From a virus, in the IMG/VR virus record IMGVR_UViG_3300030104_003872, positions 1 to 64,000 of that record: 64,000 nucleotides of DNA; one strand, 5' to 3'. The position numbers and the translations under genes were made by a program. Positions 36,504 through 44,571 of the stretch are shown here, in pieces; positions within the stretch are counted from its first letter, which is position 1; every line of letters starts with the position of its first letter. The notes below the pieces were generated by a model. The model saw nothing but the letters and a program-made list of their open reading frames with translations. It was not told the DNA's origin and did not search any database.

Positions 36504-36860
36504 TTATAACTCATTAACTGCATCTCTTAATTCGACTTCATTGGCTATTCGAGTTGCTTCTCGATGTGCCTTTAATCTCCGGATGTAACTCCTATCTTCT
36601 TTCTCTAATGTATCGAACTCTTCACCTGCGAATCTCGCATAGTTGGTCAATAATGCGTGGAGATTAATACGATGCACTCCGCAACTATATCTCATTAGTT
36701 TTAACGAGTGCCTATCTCCCTTCATGGGAGATGATTGCATCTCTAATAGTTCGACCTGTAAGTCAAACTCTTTCATTTTCTCTAGTAACTCTTTCTGTAA
36801 CTCAACTGCTCTAATCATAGAGTTTATGAGTTCCATTTCTTCATCCTCCGTTTCCGCCAT
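36504..36860 (-). CDS. Hypothetical helical protein
   Basis: A 118-residue helical protein: ELINSMIRAVELQKELLEK then YIRRLKAHREATRIANEVE. The transcript may be leaderless, since TTTAATA lies about 30 nt before the ATG and no ribosome binding site is seen. The operator is the variant AACTCAGGAGT-type (36897-36907). Unknown function. Confidence 0.55.
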   Translation of the reverse strand: MAETEDEEMELINSMIRAVELQKELLEKMKEFDLQVELLEMQSSPMKGDRHSLKLMRYSCGVHRINLHALLTNYARFAGEEFDTLEKEDRSYIRRLKAHREATRIANEVELRDAVNEL

Positions 36861-36880
36861 GTAGAGGTATAGGGGTTCTA

Positions 36881-36945
36881 GGTATTAAACCTTTCTAACT
36901 CCTGAGTATCCTCAGAGAATGATAGATTTACTCGAGTTGTCGATG
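36881..36945 (-). promoter_or_regulatory. Promoter with variant operator for 36504 gene
   Basis: Minus-strand order: CATCGACAACTCGAGT (36945-36930), ACTCAGGAGTT (36907-36897), then TTTAATACC. The operator has one changed base in its centre and the TATA box differs, which would lower its match to the consensus. Confidence 0.5.
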
Positions 36946-36989
36946 GGTTGGTAAAAGAGAATAGGATTGTGAATCTCCGCCCCACACGA

Positions 36990-37466
36990 CTAGTAATTAA
37001 AATCGGTCAGGGGAAAGTCATTCTCTTCGACTATCCTTTCGTTGTTCTCAAAGAACTTCCTCACATGCTCAAGACCTATCAGATGGGCTCTACCGGACTT
37101 ACTTCTATTGTCGATAACTGATGGGTCATCTGCAAACTGCTCGTTCAGTATGCTCAGATATAATCTCTTAGCCACATCATACTCTTGAGGTTTCCATAAT
37201 AAGACCTCTTCTGTCTCGACATATCTTTGCTCAGTTCTAAATCGAGTGTTGATTCGCTCTAATTGCTCATCATCCATGATTTCTCTGCTTCTGAGCAGAA
37301 TAAAACCATGCTCATGATGACCTAGTTCCTCGTCATAACTCTTATTCACAGACCATATTAAATCTCTTAATTCAGATTTCTCTTCACCAGTTCTGCTCAT
37401 CCATGAACGAGCAAGTGATTGTGGTGTCGTGTGTCGCCACTCTGTACGTGACCTGACCAAAATCAT
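36990..37466 (-). CDS. Hypothetical protein, possible ATA start further upstream
   Basis: A 158-residue protein (RTEWRHTTPQSLARSWMSR, EQRYVETEEVLLWKP, RAHLIGLEHVRKFF). The ATG at 37466 has only a weak GAGG. A perfect GGAGGTGA at about 37509-37516 is followed by an in-frame ATA that would extend the N-terminus to IDEYEYKISEDRM. This may be rare near-cognate initiation. Unknown function; ends just before the shared cassette elements. Confidence 0.5.
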   Translation of the reverse strand: MILVRSRTEWRHTTPQSLARSWMSRTGEEKSELRDLIWSVNKSYDEELGHHEHGFILLRSREIMDDEQLERINTRFRTEQRYVETEEVLLWKPQEYDVAKRLYLSILNEQFADDPSVIDNRSKSGRAHLIGLEHVRKFFENNERIVEENDFPLTDFNY

Positions 37467-37546
37467 CCTGTCCTCTGATATTTTATACTCGTATTCGTCT
37501 ATCTCTATTCACCTCCTTTAGACTCCAAATCTCCCATCTATGAATC

Positions 37547-37885
37547 TCATTGCAGAGAACTTTCCTTCTCTTGCTTTTGCATCTCGTACATCATCTTTCT
37601 CCCTTCTATACGAGCCTTCCACATAGAGATACCAAAACTCATTGCTTGTTGTCTCTTTTCCATATCCTCATCAAACGGGTCCATACCCATTCTCGCGGGT
37701 AAGACCATAGTGGCGTCGCATAAGTCGCAACATCTCGAATCGAAATCTTTTGGGTCAGCAAGGAGTGGGTAGGGATTATTACCCATGTATTCTCCGGTCT
37801 TGAATAATAACTCGTTGGTATGAGGGTGTCTTGGTCCCTTAATCTCTTTCTTACAGAGACAACACTTAAGATTACTCTTCCTCAT
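37547..37885 (-). CDS. Zinc-binding protein with CxxC and CCxxC motifs
   Basis: A 112-residue protein with CCLCKKEI near residue 9 and RCCDLCDATMVLPARM near residue 52, a zinc-binding arrangement known from phage small proteins of this form. A helical tail (MSFGISMWKARIEGRKMMY) follows. Starts inside the previous gene by 14 nt. Likely a host-modulating or structural zinc protein; role unknown. Confidence 0.6.
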   Translation of the reverse strand: MRKSNLKCCLCKKEIKGPRHPHTNELLFKTGEYMGNNPYPLLADPKDFDSRCCDLCDATMVLPARMGMDPFDEDMEKRQQAMSFGISMWKARIEGRKMMYEMQKQEKESSLQ

Positions 37886-38069
37886 CGTTGATTGCTCCTT
37901 CTAATAGTCGTCGAATGACACTAGGGTCAATAGCAGACTCTTTGATAAGAGCCATAAACTCTTCGGCCGTTTGACCTGTTGCTACCGTTTCGCCTGTCTC
38001 TTTGCTTACAACTCTGAATAAAGGAGCATCCGCACCCGCATTCTCTGTCTCTACATCAATTACGGTCAT
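37872..38069 (-). CDS. Small acidic protein (65 residues)
   Basis: Reads MTVIDVETENAGADAPLFRV and a helical end (IDPSVIRRLLEGAINDEEE). Part of a dense run of six small genes from 38522 to 37547 with overlapping ends. No family recognised. Confidence 0.5.
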   Translation of the reverse strand: MTVIDVETENAGADAPLFRVVSKETGETVATGQTAEEFMALIKESAIDPSVIRRLLEGAINDEEE

Positions 38070-38071
38070 AC

Positions 38072-38173
38072 TTATGCACTCCTAGCCTCATACTGTTTTT
38101 TGGTCAGTCCATACCTTCTCAGGTAATATTTGTCGTTCATCTCTTCAATCATATTTCTCATCTTGTTGCTCAT
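38072..38173 (-). CDS. Tiny peptide gene (33 residues)
   Basis: Starts at ATG 38173 inside the previous frame, with GGAG 9 nt upstream: MSNKMRNMIEEMNDKYYLRR and ending KKQYEARSA. Shorter starts are possible. It lies between two other small genes of the operon; only moderate support. Confidence 0.35.
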   Translation of the reverse strand: MSNKMRNMIEEMNDKYYLRRYGLTKKQYEARSA

Positions 38174-38237
38174 CTTCTATTCGCTCCTGTTTCATGTGGG
38201 CTCGCCACGCTAATATCTCTATATGTATTTTACTCAT
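38145..38237 (-). CDS. Tiny peptide gene (30 residues)
   Basis: ATG 38237 has AGGAGG 8 nt upstream and lies just inside the end of the preceding zinc-ribbon gene. Product MSKIHIEILAWRAHMKQERI is a charged helix. The strong ribosome binding site is the main support. Confidence 0.4.
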   Translation of the reverse strand: MSKIHIEILAWRAHMKQERIEDEQQDEKYD

Positions 38238-38394
38238 CTACTTTCCTCCTTATCCTTAAATACTCATGGCAGGGCTCGCAAAGAGTTGCACTCTCACCTG
38301 CCCGACCTGAATGGAAATCAGTCGGCATATTACCGACAACCCACCATGACTCGGCATGGAATAAGTCGTCACCACATTGGTCGCAATAGGTCAT
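38230..38394 (-). CDS. Small zinc ribbon protein (54 residues)
   Basis: MTYCDQCGDDLFHAESWW at the start and LCEPCHEYLRIRR near the end give two CxxC pairs for one zinc ion. ATG 38394 overlaps the upstream stop as ATGA, so translation is coupled. Typical of small viral zinc ribbons; target unknown. Confidence 0.55.
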   Translation of the reverse strand: MTYCDQCGDDLFHAESWWVVGNMPTDFHSGRAGESATLCEPCHEYLRIRRKVDE

Positions 38395-38522
38395 TCTAAA
38401 TCATACTCCTCATATACCCACTCTGGGGTTTCTAGTCGAAACTTGAATCTGGTCACCAAGAGTTTATTCCGTAGTCGGGAATACTTAACTCGGGTGATGT
38501 TTCCATCGTCGCCGTCCGCCAT
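38391..38522 (-). CDS. Small hypothetical protein (43 residues)
   Basis: First gene of the operon: MADGDDGNITRVKYSRLRNK. The mRNA is probably leaderless because TTTATATCC is about 27 nt before the ATG. The operator element lies just upstream. Unknown function. Confidence 0.5.
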   Translation of the reverse strand: MADGDDGNITRVKYSRLRNKLLVTRFKFRLETPEWVYEEYDLE

Positions 38523-38542
38523 ATCTACCAATTATCGTCTTA

Positions 38543-38599
38543 GGATATAAAGGTTTTGGACTCTTGAGTTATGGTGTATTTTAACTCGAGTTGTAGGTT
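38543..38599 (-). promoter_or_regulatory. Operator-type promoter for the 38522 operon
   Basis: Minus-strand: AACTCAAGAGT (38570-38560), 8 bases, TTTATATCC (38551-38543). ACAACTCGAGTT is found upstream near 38584. It is back to back with the plus-strand operator promoter at 38638, so one gap holds two copies of the operator. Confidence 0.65.
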
Positions 38600-38637
38600 A
38601 TAGTAGTAAAAGGTTCGGTAGAGCACTACTCCGCCCC

Positions 38638-38665
38638 AACTCAAGAGTTGGAAAGGTTTATATTC
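38638..38665 (+). promoter_or_regulatory. Operator-type promoter for 38716 gene
   Basis: AACTCAAGAGTT (38638-38649), 7 bases, TTTATATT (38657-38664). A clear, perfect copy of the shared inverted repeat in front of the TATA box. The untranslated leader is about 30 bases. Confidence 0.7.
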
Positions 38666-38715
38666 TAGTTAGATGATTCCCTCATGTAGCGGAAGCACAG
38701 GAGACATCAGATAAA

Positions 38716-39417
38716 ATGAGTGAAAATGAAAACAGAGTAATTGAACAAGAGACAGAGCGTGAAGCAGGTAAGAGTATAACCCTGACCTTCACACCTATCG
38801 GAGCAATCATAGATTCCGAGAAAGAAAGCAAAGTACAAGAGCAAGATGAAAATGCAGACCTGTTCTTTATGAGAAGTATCAACACGACCTTCGGGTTCAA
38901 GATGTTGAGAAACTCATGGGATAGTGAGCACGACATCAAAGCAGGAGCAACTGAGACTAATACCAAGAGTACAAATGGACTAAGAATCGGAGATACAACC
39001 GTGACGAGTTTCATAACATCAGAGTTGGAGTGGTTCAAAGAGGCACTAATGCCTCTGCTTATCGACCAAAGTGATGTGGAGATAATCCAGACCACTAAGG
39101 AAGAGATAGTAATAGTTGAGCCACTAGGCAGATACGAGCACTTCGGTTGGGACGAGACACCAGAGTGGGCTGATGAAAGAGTAACCCTCGAATACATCGA
39201 CCTTCGTAATGGTAAGGCCTCTATTCTCGTACAAGGCGAGACAGGTTCTGACCTTCAAGGGGATGAGGTGAACGAGGCAGTTAAGGGCTACCACGATATG
39301 CTTATGAGTACCATCAGAAGTATGACCTGCACAGACGAGAATGAATATAGCAGAGATTGTAAGAGTTTGCTTAAAGTGGAGTCTCATAGAGTTTGCGACA
39401 CATCCTTCTTGAATTGA
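38716..39417 (+). CDS. Hypothetical acidic protein (233 residues)
   Basis: Strongly acidic protein (NENRVIEQETEREAGKSI then FTPIGAIIDS), predicted beta plus helix with conserved-looking WDETPEWADERVTLEYIDL and cysteine pair near the end (SMTCTDEN; SRDCKSL). AGGAGAC lies before the ATG. Single gene under a strong operator promoter, so it is probably abundant early or middle. No family recognised. Confidence 0.6.
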   Translation: MSENENRVIEQETEREAGKSITLTFTPIGAIIDSEKESKVQEQDENADLFFMRSINTTFGFKMLRNSWDSEHDIKAGATETNTKSTNGLRIGDTTVTSFITSELEWFKEALMPLLIDQSDVEIIQTTKEEIVIVEPLGRYEHFGWDETPEWADERVTLEYIDLRNGKASILVQGETGSDLQGDEVNEAVKGYHDMLMSTIRSMTCTDENEYSRDCKSLLKVESHRVCDTSFLN

Positions 39418-39473
39418 GTTCTTTGGGGGAGAGAACTTCGTAAGCCTCGGCGTGGGTAAATCTCACGCTGAGG
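39418..39473 (+). terminator. Two hairpins in the leader/terminator after 38716 gene
   Basis: GTTCT/AGAAC hairpin at 39418-39436, then CCTCGGCGTG/CACGCTGAGG (10-bp arms, one mismatch) at 39445-39473. No T-run follows the second. It may terminate the upstream transcript or fold as the leader of the next gene. Confidence 0.4.
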
Positions 39474-39544
39474 TGAAACATCTTATGCTCTCAGTAGGAG
39501 GAACGATAGGATGACAGACCTGAAACTTCGAGGGGGTGATGAGA

Positions 39545-40735
39545 ATGTCAGATGAAAGAGGATTAATACCTTACTCTAACAAAGAAGAGATGATTCTCGC
39601 TATGCAAGATTTGTCGGATGAAATGCTTAAGGTAGGTCACGATAATGTGGAAGAGTTCCTAGCACTCGTAAAACAAGAGATGTGGGATAGAGAACACGCT
39701 ATGGTGGTCACATACAATGAAGAGTTCAAAGAAAAGTGGGCTCATGTATTCGACTTATTTAACGAAGGTTGGTCTATATTAAGAGAACTATACCAAATAT
39801 GCGAGGACTATGATGGAGATAATAATTTTATCACAGAGAAGAATGAGCATCCGAATTATCCTCATTGCGAGTTAGAAAAGGCTTGGGTCGTAAGATACGA
39901 GTCATTTTTAGCAAGAGCAAAAGATATGCCTAGTCGTGGTTATACACATGAGGGACCATATGGAACTCTAGTATTCAGAGAAGAATATCTAAAAGAGTTG
40001 GATTTAGAGTCTTATTGGGCGACTACATATTCAACGGAGATAGCAAGGAGATTGGAGCCTAAAGAGAAGGACTTAAAGTATGGTCTTACTTTTGCTCATT
40101 ATCCTACAGACCCTTTCAAAGAGGAAGAGGAATACATCGAAGATTGGAGCAGATACAAATATGTTAGAGATACTAAGATAGAGGCCTTTGATAAAGTCGT
40201 ATATTTCTTGAGAAATGTTATGGTTAAGTCGGAGACAAAGGATATAAGACCTTCACAAAACGACGATTGGAAAACCAATGAGCTCAAACACTATAATCTC
40301 GAAACACATCAGTTAGAGAGACCTTTAGAGTGGAAGATAATAGAGGATGAGCAGATAGTGGGTGCTATTTACGGTAGAGGTAGGAGCGATAATAAATATG
40401 CGACTTGTTTCGACTGTGATGAAAATGGTCGAAATAGATTAGCCGTGAGAACATATTACGAGCGTGGGTATCAAGAGATGCCAGGAGCTCCTGTTCATGC
40501 TACATGCGAGTACTTTACTTGTATGAGATGTGGAAGTGAGCGTAAAGGTGGAGAACATGGAGATTTCCCTGTTGGTGGAGTTGACTTAATAGGTCAGCCA
40601 CTCTTTGCAGGTATGAGCACAGAAGAAGTATGTCGTCAATGCTCATGTTATACTACCAAACAGTACGGTGGTAGCGGAGAACGAGGAAGCGATAGGGAGT
40701 GTTGGGCTTGCTATGGAGAACCCGGTCATTACTAG
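39545..40735 (+). CDS. Hypothetical protein with C-terminal zinc ribbons
   Basis: A 396-residue protein. ATG 39545 has GGGGGTGA 5 nt upstream; earlier GTG/ATG starts at 39536 and 39539 have no spacing. The last 110 residues have CFDCDENG, CMRCGSERK, CRQCSCY and CWACYGEP, at least four CxxC pairs for two or more zinc ions. The N-terminal part is helical and acidic. AGGAGG and a 14-codon frame (39511-39555) precede it, possibly a leader peptide. Unknown function. Confidence 0.6.
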   Translation: MSDERGLIPYSNKEEMILAMQDLSDEMLKVGHDNVEEFLALVKQEMWDREHAMVVTYNEEFKEKWAHVFDLFNEGWSILRELYQICEDYDGDNNFITEKNEHPNYPHCELEKAWVVRYESFLARAKDMPSRGYTHEGPYGTLVFREEYLKELDLESYWATTYSTEIARRLEPKEKDLKYGLTFAHYPTDPFKEEEEYIEDWSRYKYVRDTKIEAFDKVVYFLRNVMVKSETKDIRPSQNDDWKTNELKHYNLETHQLERPLEWKIIEDEQIVGAIYGRGRSDNKYATCFDCDENGRNRLAVRTYYERGYQEMPGAPVHATCEYFTCMRCGSERKGGEHGDFPVGGVDLIGQPLFAGMSTEEVCRQCSCYTTKQYGGSGERGSDRECWACYGEPGHY

Positions 40736-40825
40736 ACAGGTCTGGTGGTAGAGATACCGCCATTCCTCTCACTCTAAGATAAAAGAAAAGAGCGCTCCTC
40801 TCTCCGCCCCTTGAGAGAAGAAGGT

Positions 40826-40876
40826 GGTGGGTCTAGATTGCAGTATGCCTACCCAGCAATGTCTCCCCGACCCACC
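40826..40876 (+). ncRNA. Candidate structured RNA
   Basis: GGTGGGTC (40826-40833) pairs perfectly with GACCCACC (40869-40876), and inside it ATTGC pairs with GCAAT around an AGTATGCCTACCCA loop. The outer stem is 8 bp. It lies in a gap of about 370 bases between genes with no coding sequence supported on either strand. It could also be a regulatory leader. Confidence 0.35.
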
Positions 40877-41111
40877 GAAAGGAGTATTAGGTGGAGGCTT
40901 ATCCGACTTGTTACCGCCTGTTTTAGACTCACTTCCTCGTTGCATTTCTGCCTCTTTCGAGATAAGGGTAGTGTGCGGCTCGGTTACGGTTTGGTCTACC
41001 ACCTGTTTATGTAGACTCGCCCCCTTTTTGTATGCTCCGTCATGTACCCGTTCTCATGGTGGACGGAGCCACACCATGTGGTCGTTTCGTGCGGAAGAAC
41101 GCTCGAATTGT

Positions 41112-41591
41112 CTAAGCAGTCGCTTTAACTTCTGTCTCTGTGACTTCTGTCTCAGCCTCTGCCGTTGCTTTAGCCTCTTCCTCGGCTTTCGCCTTAGCCT
41201 CGGCTAATTTCTCCACTATCTTTTGAGCCTTGTTGCTCCATGTGGCCGGATGTCTCGCTAGTTCGAGTGCCTTTTTCCTTGAAGTTGCTCCGTGCTTCTG
41301 GAGAATCTTCATTTTTAGGTCTTTTGCTCCCTTTTCGTGAGTTCCTGTGATAACGACTGTATGCTTGTCTGGTCTGTTACAGATAGGCTCGTCAGATGCC
41401 TCGGTTAAGTAAATTCTCACTTGCATACCTCCAATCTCCTGACAACCCTTCTCACGCCACAATCCTCTGATGCCGTAAAGGTCAACATTAGAGTGTCCGT
41501 GTGTTTCTGTATCTCCCTTAGACCACTTTGGGATAGGTTTCTCATCTTCTGTGGTCTTTGATTCTGATTTAGTCTCTTTCTTTGTGCTCAT
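41112..41591 (-). CDS. Third, diverged member of the paralogous family with Ala/Glu-rich tail
   Basis: A 159-residue protein. GATSRKKALELARHPATW matches the C-terminal signature of the copies at 33403 and 34261; the middle (GIRGLWREKGCQ) is only loosely similar. Residues 127-159 are a low-complexity alanine/glutamate/threonine tail (AKAKAEEEAKATAEAETEVT). GGAGGTGA lies 8 nt before the ATG. Promoter has the shared operator (41673-41684). Confidence 0.6.
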   Translation of the reverse strand: MSTKKETKSESKTTEDEKPIPKWSKGDTETHGHSNVDLYGIRGLWREKGCQEIGGMQVRIYLTEASDEPICNRPDKHTVVITGTHEKGAKDLKMKILQKHGATSRKKALELARHPATWSNKAQKIVEKLAEAKAKAEEEAKATAEAETEVTETEVKATA

Positions 41592-41655
41592 AACATTTCA
41601 CCTCCTCGGGGTTTCGCAGTCCTCCCGCTTCGCATATCTACAACTACATTTATCT

Positions 41656-41684
41656 AGTATATATAATGTTCTAACTCTTGAGTT
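41656..41684 (-). promoter_or_regulatory. Operator-type promoter for 41112 gene
   Basis: Minus-strand: AACTCAAGAGTT (41684-41673), a short spacer, then ATTATATATACTA. The full 12-base inverted repeat is perfect here. It is followed by a second diverging promoter to the plus gene. Confidence 0.6.
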
Positions 41685-41793
41685 GTGCTTGAGTTGTAGC
41701 CTACTGCCTTACTACTAGAGTAGATACTACGCGTGTAGTGAGTGAGTGCTCTTATTATTGGTAAAAGATTCGGTAGAGGTATTCTCCCGCCCG

Positions 41794-41822
41794 TAACTCG
41801 TGAGATGGAAACATTTATGTGC
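41794..41822 (+). promoter_or_regulatory. Operator variant and TATA before 41885 gene
   Basis: AACTCGTGAGAT followed about 7 bases later by CATTTATGTG. The half-site arms are partly preserved. The leader is about 50 bases and ends with AGGAGG. Confidence 0.45.
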
Positions 41823-41884
41823 CGTCAAGATATATTAGTAGATATGTACGGTACGACGATAAGTTTTACACAGGAGGCTGAATA

Positions 41885-42313
41885 ATGAAATGCGAGGCAA
41901 TGGGGTGCGACAGCGAGGCTACGCTTATGTGTCACCAGAGTTACTTATGCGAGGGTTGTGGTGTTGAGATGGCGAAGGCGACAGGCCACGATACTCAACC
42001 TATTATACTGTCGTCTGTACTCAAAACTATGAGTGAAGAAGAAAAGGAGTTTCTTGACCCACTTACTGTTCTTGTCGATGACGAAGAGCATGACCACCGC
42101 ACATTTGATTTACAAGATGTCGGTACAATTGACCACATAGTACCTACTAATGGTTTGACCATATTCCATGAGCCTATTGTCATGGCGAGGTGCGTTCATT
42201 GTGAGGCATACGCTATCGGTCATATCAACAAGGTAGGAGGTTGGTTCGCGAGACACCAACACTACCACACGCACGCAGAGGCAAATGATGACGACTTTGC
42301 CATGCCGTCGTGA
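41885..42313 (+). CDS. Zinc-binding protein (B-box-like cysteine/histidine pattern)
   Basis: A 142-residue protein: MKCEAMGCDSEATLMCHQSY, LCEGCGVEM, then RCVHCEAYAIGHINK and HQHYHTHAE. Cys and His spacing suggests a B-box or treble-clef zinc site at the N-terminus and a second near residue 105. AGGAGG precedes the ATG. Likely interacts with host proteins; no family assigned. Confidence 0.55.
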   Translation: MKCEAMGCDSEATLMCHQSYLCEGCGVEMAKATGHDTQPIILSSVLKTMSEEEKEFLDPLTVLVDDEEHDHRTFDLQDVGTIDHIVPTNGLTIFHEPIVMARCVHCEAYAIGHINKVGGWFARHQHYHTHAEANDDDFAMPS

Positions 42314-42376
42314 GTTCAAAAACTTTATATCCTAGAATTAATTATTGGTAGTATAGCGGAAGCGGAGGAAAGTATA

Positions 42377-42943
42377 ATGAGCAAATCAGCCGAAGAAGAG
42401 TTAATAGAAGAGTGGAAAGAACCAGAGCAACCAATGGATTATCTGATTCGACAACAAGAGAATGCTATCACGCAGACCAAGTATCTATTCTACAAACTCT
42501 ATGATAAGAGTGACAAAGGATGGAGTGACGAGCAGAAAGAAGAGTGGGGTAATCATATCGACGAAAACGGTTTCCGCAAGTCGGAGTTATTCCAAGAAGT
42601 ACCTGCTCAACACAGATATGTGGTCGCTATACCAGAGACAGGCGAGTGGAAATCATTTAAGACTCGTTCCGAGGTAACACAAGACCGGCAAGGTGGAGCA
42701 ATGTACCCCTATGCTAAGTGGTCTAAGCACGAGTCAGCCCGAATGGAGGCCTATGGTGCTATGAAACTCATGAGTTTAGCGTGTTCTAAGGTCTTACCTG
42801 AGAACTGTGATGACGAGCAAGCGTATTTACGACCTTCCGACATTGAAAGAGTTGCACTTATCCTATTAGAGATTGACGCAGAGCGAAGGGAATTATCAGA
42901 GTATTACGATGAGTTAGCCCAAGAATTAGAGGTTTCAGCATGA
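42377..42943 (+). CDS. Hypothetical protein upstream of helicase
   Basis: A 188-residue acidic helical protein. Its stop overlaps the helicase start as ATGA, so it is coupled to it and may be a loader or partner. The promoter CTTTATATCC (42323-42332) lies about 45 bases upstream. There is a central KSFKTRSEVTQDRQGGAM segment and a C-terminal charged helix (ERRELSEYYDELAQELE). No family recognised. Confidence 0.6.
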   Translation: MSKSAEEELIEEWKEPEQPMDYLIRQQENAITQTKYLFYKLYDKSDKGWSDEQKEEWGNHIDENGFRKSELFQEVPAQHRYVVAIPETGEWKSFKTRSEVTQDRQGGAMYPYAKWSKHESARMEAYGAMKLMSLACSKVLPENCDDEQAYLRPSDIERVALILLEIDAERRELSEYYDELAQELEVSA

Positions 42944-44571
42944 GTATTGAAGAAGAGAACCTTCCAGTTAGAGTTTCAGAAAGACTCAAGGAATTGAGTG
43001 ACACGAAAAGAAGTGAAATGAGCCTATATCTCTGGCAAGAAGGAGCAATACAGGCTTGGTCAGGCAACGGAGTTGCACGTGACCCTATTTCTGATAAACC
43101 TCTAGATGGTGATAAAGAGTTCTTTGGTATTGTCTCAGCCGTGACCGGTTCTGGAAAGACCTATGTTGCATCAGAGTGTGCGTGGGTCTGGTTACAGAAG
43201 AACCCAACCGGTAGAGTAACCGTATTGGTCCCGTCAAGAGCATTACAGAATAAGTGGAGAAAAGACATGGCCGGAGCGTTCCCCCACATGAGAATAGGTA
43301 TGATGGGTGGTGGTAGAAGAGATTTCCGACAAATATCAATAGTGACCATGAATACGGCCGCTAAAGGTCTTCCAGAGACAGACGGTGAGCATCTTATCAT
43401 TGTAGATGAGTGCCATAATATCGGTTCAGAGTTTCGACAATATGCTATTCGTAATAATTCTCATACTGCGGTATTAGGTCTTAGTGCAACTCCAGCGAGG
43501 GAAGATAGCGGTTTGACCGTTGTATCACACCTATGCGGTCCGGTCGTTTATCAATACAAGTATGACCAAGCACTCAACGACGATGTTATTATCCCGTTTA
43601 GAGTTAGGGCGGTTGCAGTTCCTCTAACCCATATGGAGCGTTCAGAATATGAAGAGATTACAAATCAGATTAGGAAAATCTCTTTCATCCTCCGTAAGCG
43701 ATATGGAGCAGGTACAAATTGGTTTGCACTCAAACAAGACCCATCAGACCCCGATACTGCTTTGACCACGTTCAAAGACCTATGTATGAAGCGTAAGAGA
43801 CTTGTAAATGAGTGTCATCTAAGATTCGAGTGCGTTGATGATATATTGAGGTTACACGAGAACAGTAAGACCATGATATTTCACGAGCGTATCAAACAAA
43901 TAGAGTGGATGCACGATAAATACCGAGGCCTATGTCCAGAGACAATACCAAATTGCGAGGACACATGGGAAGAAGTCGCTTTGACCCCACCGGACTGTTC
44001 CGAGTGGTTAGGCATGAATCCAGAGTTATATCACGGTGATATGACCAAAGGGGAAAATGATAGAGCGTTTGAGGCATTTGCCGAGGGCGATGCTAGTATT
44101 CTCTTGTCATGTAAGGCTCTTCGTGAAGGAGTTGATGTACCCTCGTGCGACTTAGGTATTATGGTGAGTGGTACTAATTCCGCTCGTGCTAGAGTTCAGA
44201 CACTTGGTCGTTGCTTGAGACGTGGAGAAGGTAAAACAGGAGCGATTGTATATTTACTCTATGTCCCAAATACGACTGATGCGAAAGGACTCGCTAATCT
44301 CAAATATGGTGGAAAACTACCCGACGGTACTATCGAATGGTGGAGATACACCCCCAACAAAGGTCTAGTTAAGTATGGTGAGGAAGAGCAACCCGAAATA
44401 CCTAAGAGGAAACCAAAAGCCGAGAAGAAGAAACATATATGTGACTCGTGTCATAAGGTCTTTCATACGGAGTCAGCATCGTTGTCAGAGAACCACCATT
44501 GCTATCCTCGATTAACCAAGACAGGTCGAAAGCCTATTGACCTTTGGGGTGATATGATTGGTCGAAAGTGA
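42940..44571 (+). CDS. Superfamily 2 helicase (DEAD/DEAH-like)
   Basis: A 543-residue helicase. Motif I AVTGSGKTY (about 66-74), motif II VDECHN (about 155), motif III LGLSATPARED (about 180), and motif VI RVQTLGRCLRRGEGKTG (about 415-424). The two RecA-like domains are complete. A C-terminal zinc finger (HICDSCHKVFHTE ... HHC) follows. Such enzymes act in replication restart, recombination or restriction-type processes. Its TTG-started zinc ribbon neighbour overlaps its end. Confidence 0.88.
   Translation: MSIEEENLPVRVSERLKELSDTKRSEMSLYLWQEGAIQAWSGNGVARDPISDKPLDGDKEFFGIVSAVTGSGKTYVASECAWVWLQKNPTGRVTVLVPSRALQNKWRKDMAGAFPHMRIGMMGGGRRDFRQISIVTMNTAAKGLPETDGEHLIIVDECHNIGSEFRQYAIRNNSHTAVLGLSATPAREDSGLTVVSHLCGPVVYQYKYDQALNDDVIIPFRVRAVAVPLTHMERSEYEEITNQIRKISFILRKRYGAGTNWFALKQDPSDPDTALTTFKDLCMKRKRLVNECHLRFECVDDILRLHENSKTMIFHERIKQIEWMHDKYRGLCPETIPNCEDTWEEVALTPPDCSEWLGMNPELYHGDMTKGENDRAFEAFAEGDASILLSCKALREGVDVPSCDLGIMVSGTNSARARVQTLGRCLRRGEGKTGAIVYLLYVPNTTDAKGLANLKYGGKLPDGTIEWWRYTPNKGLVKYGEEEQPEIPKRKPKAEKKKHICDSCHKVFHTESASLSENHHCYPRLTKTGRKPIDLWGDMIGRK

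Noticed and set aside
40769-41207. Frames of 67-127 residues on both strands
   Set aside because: No ribosome binding sites, poor composition, overlapping each other and the structured RNA candidate.
42110-42319. Minus-strand frames across 41885-44571
   Set aside because: They are shadows of the zinc protein, helicase and partner genes, which have clear motifs.
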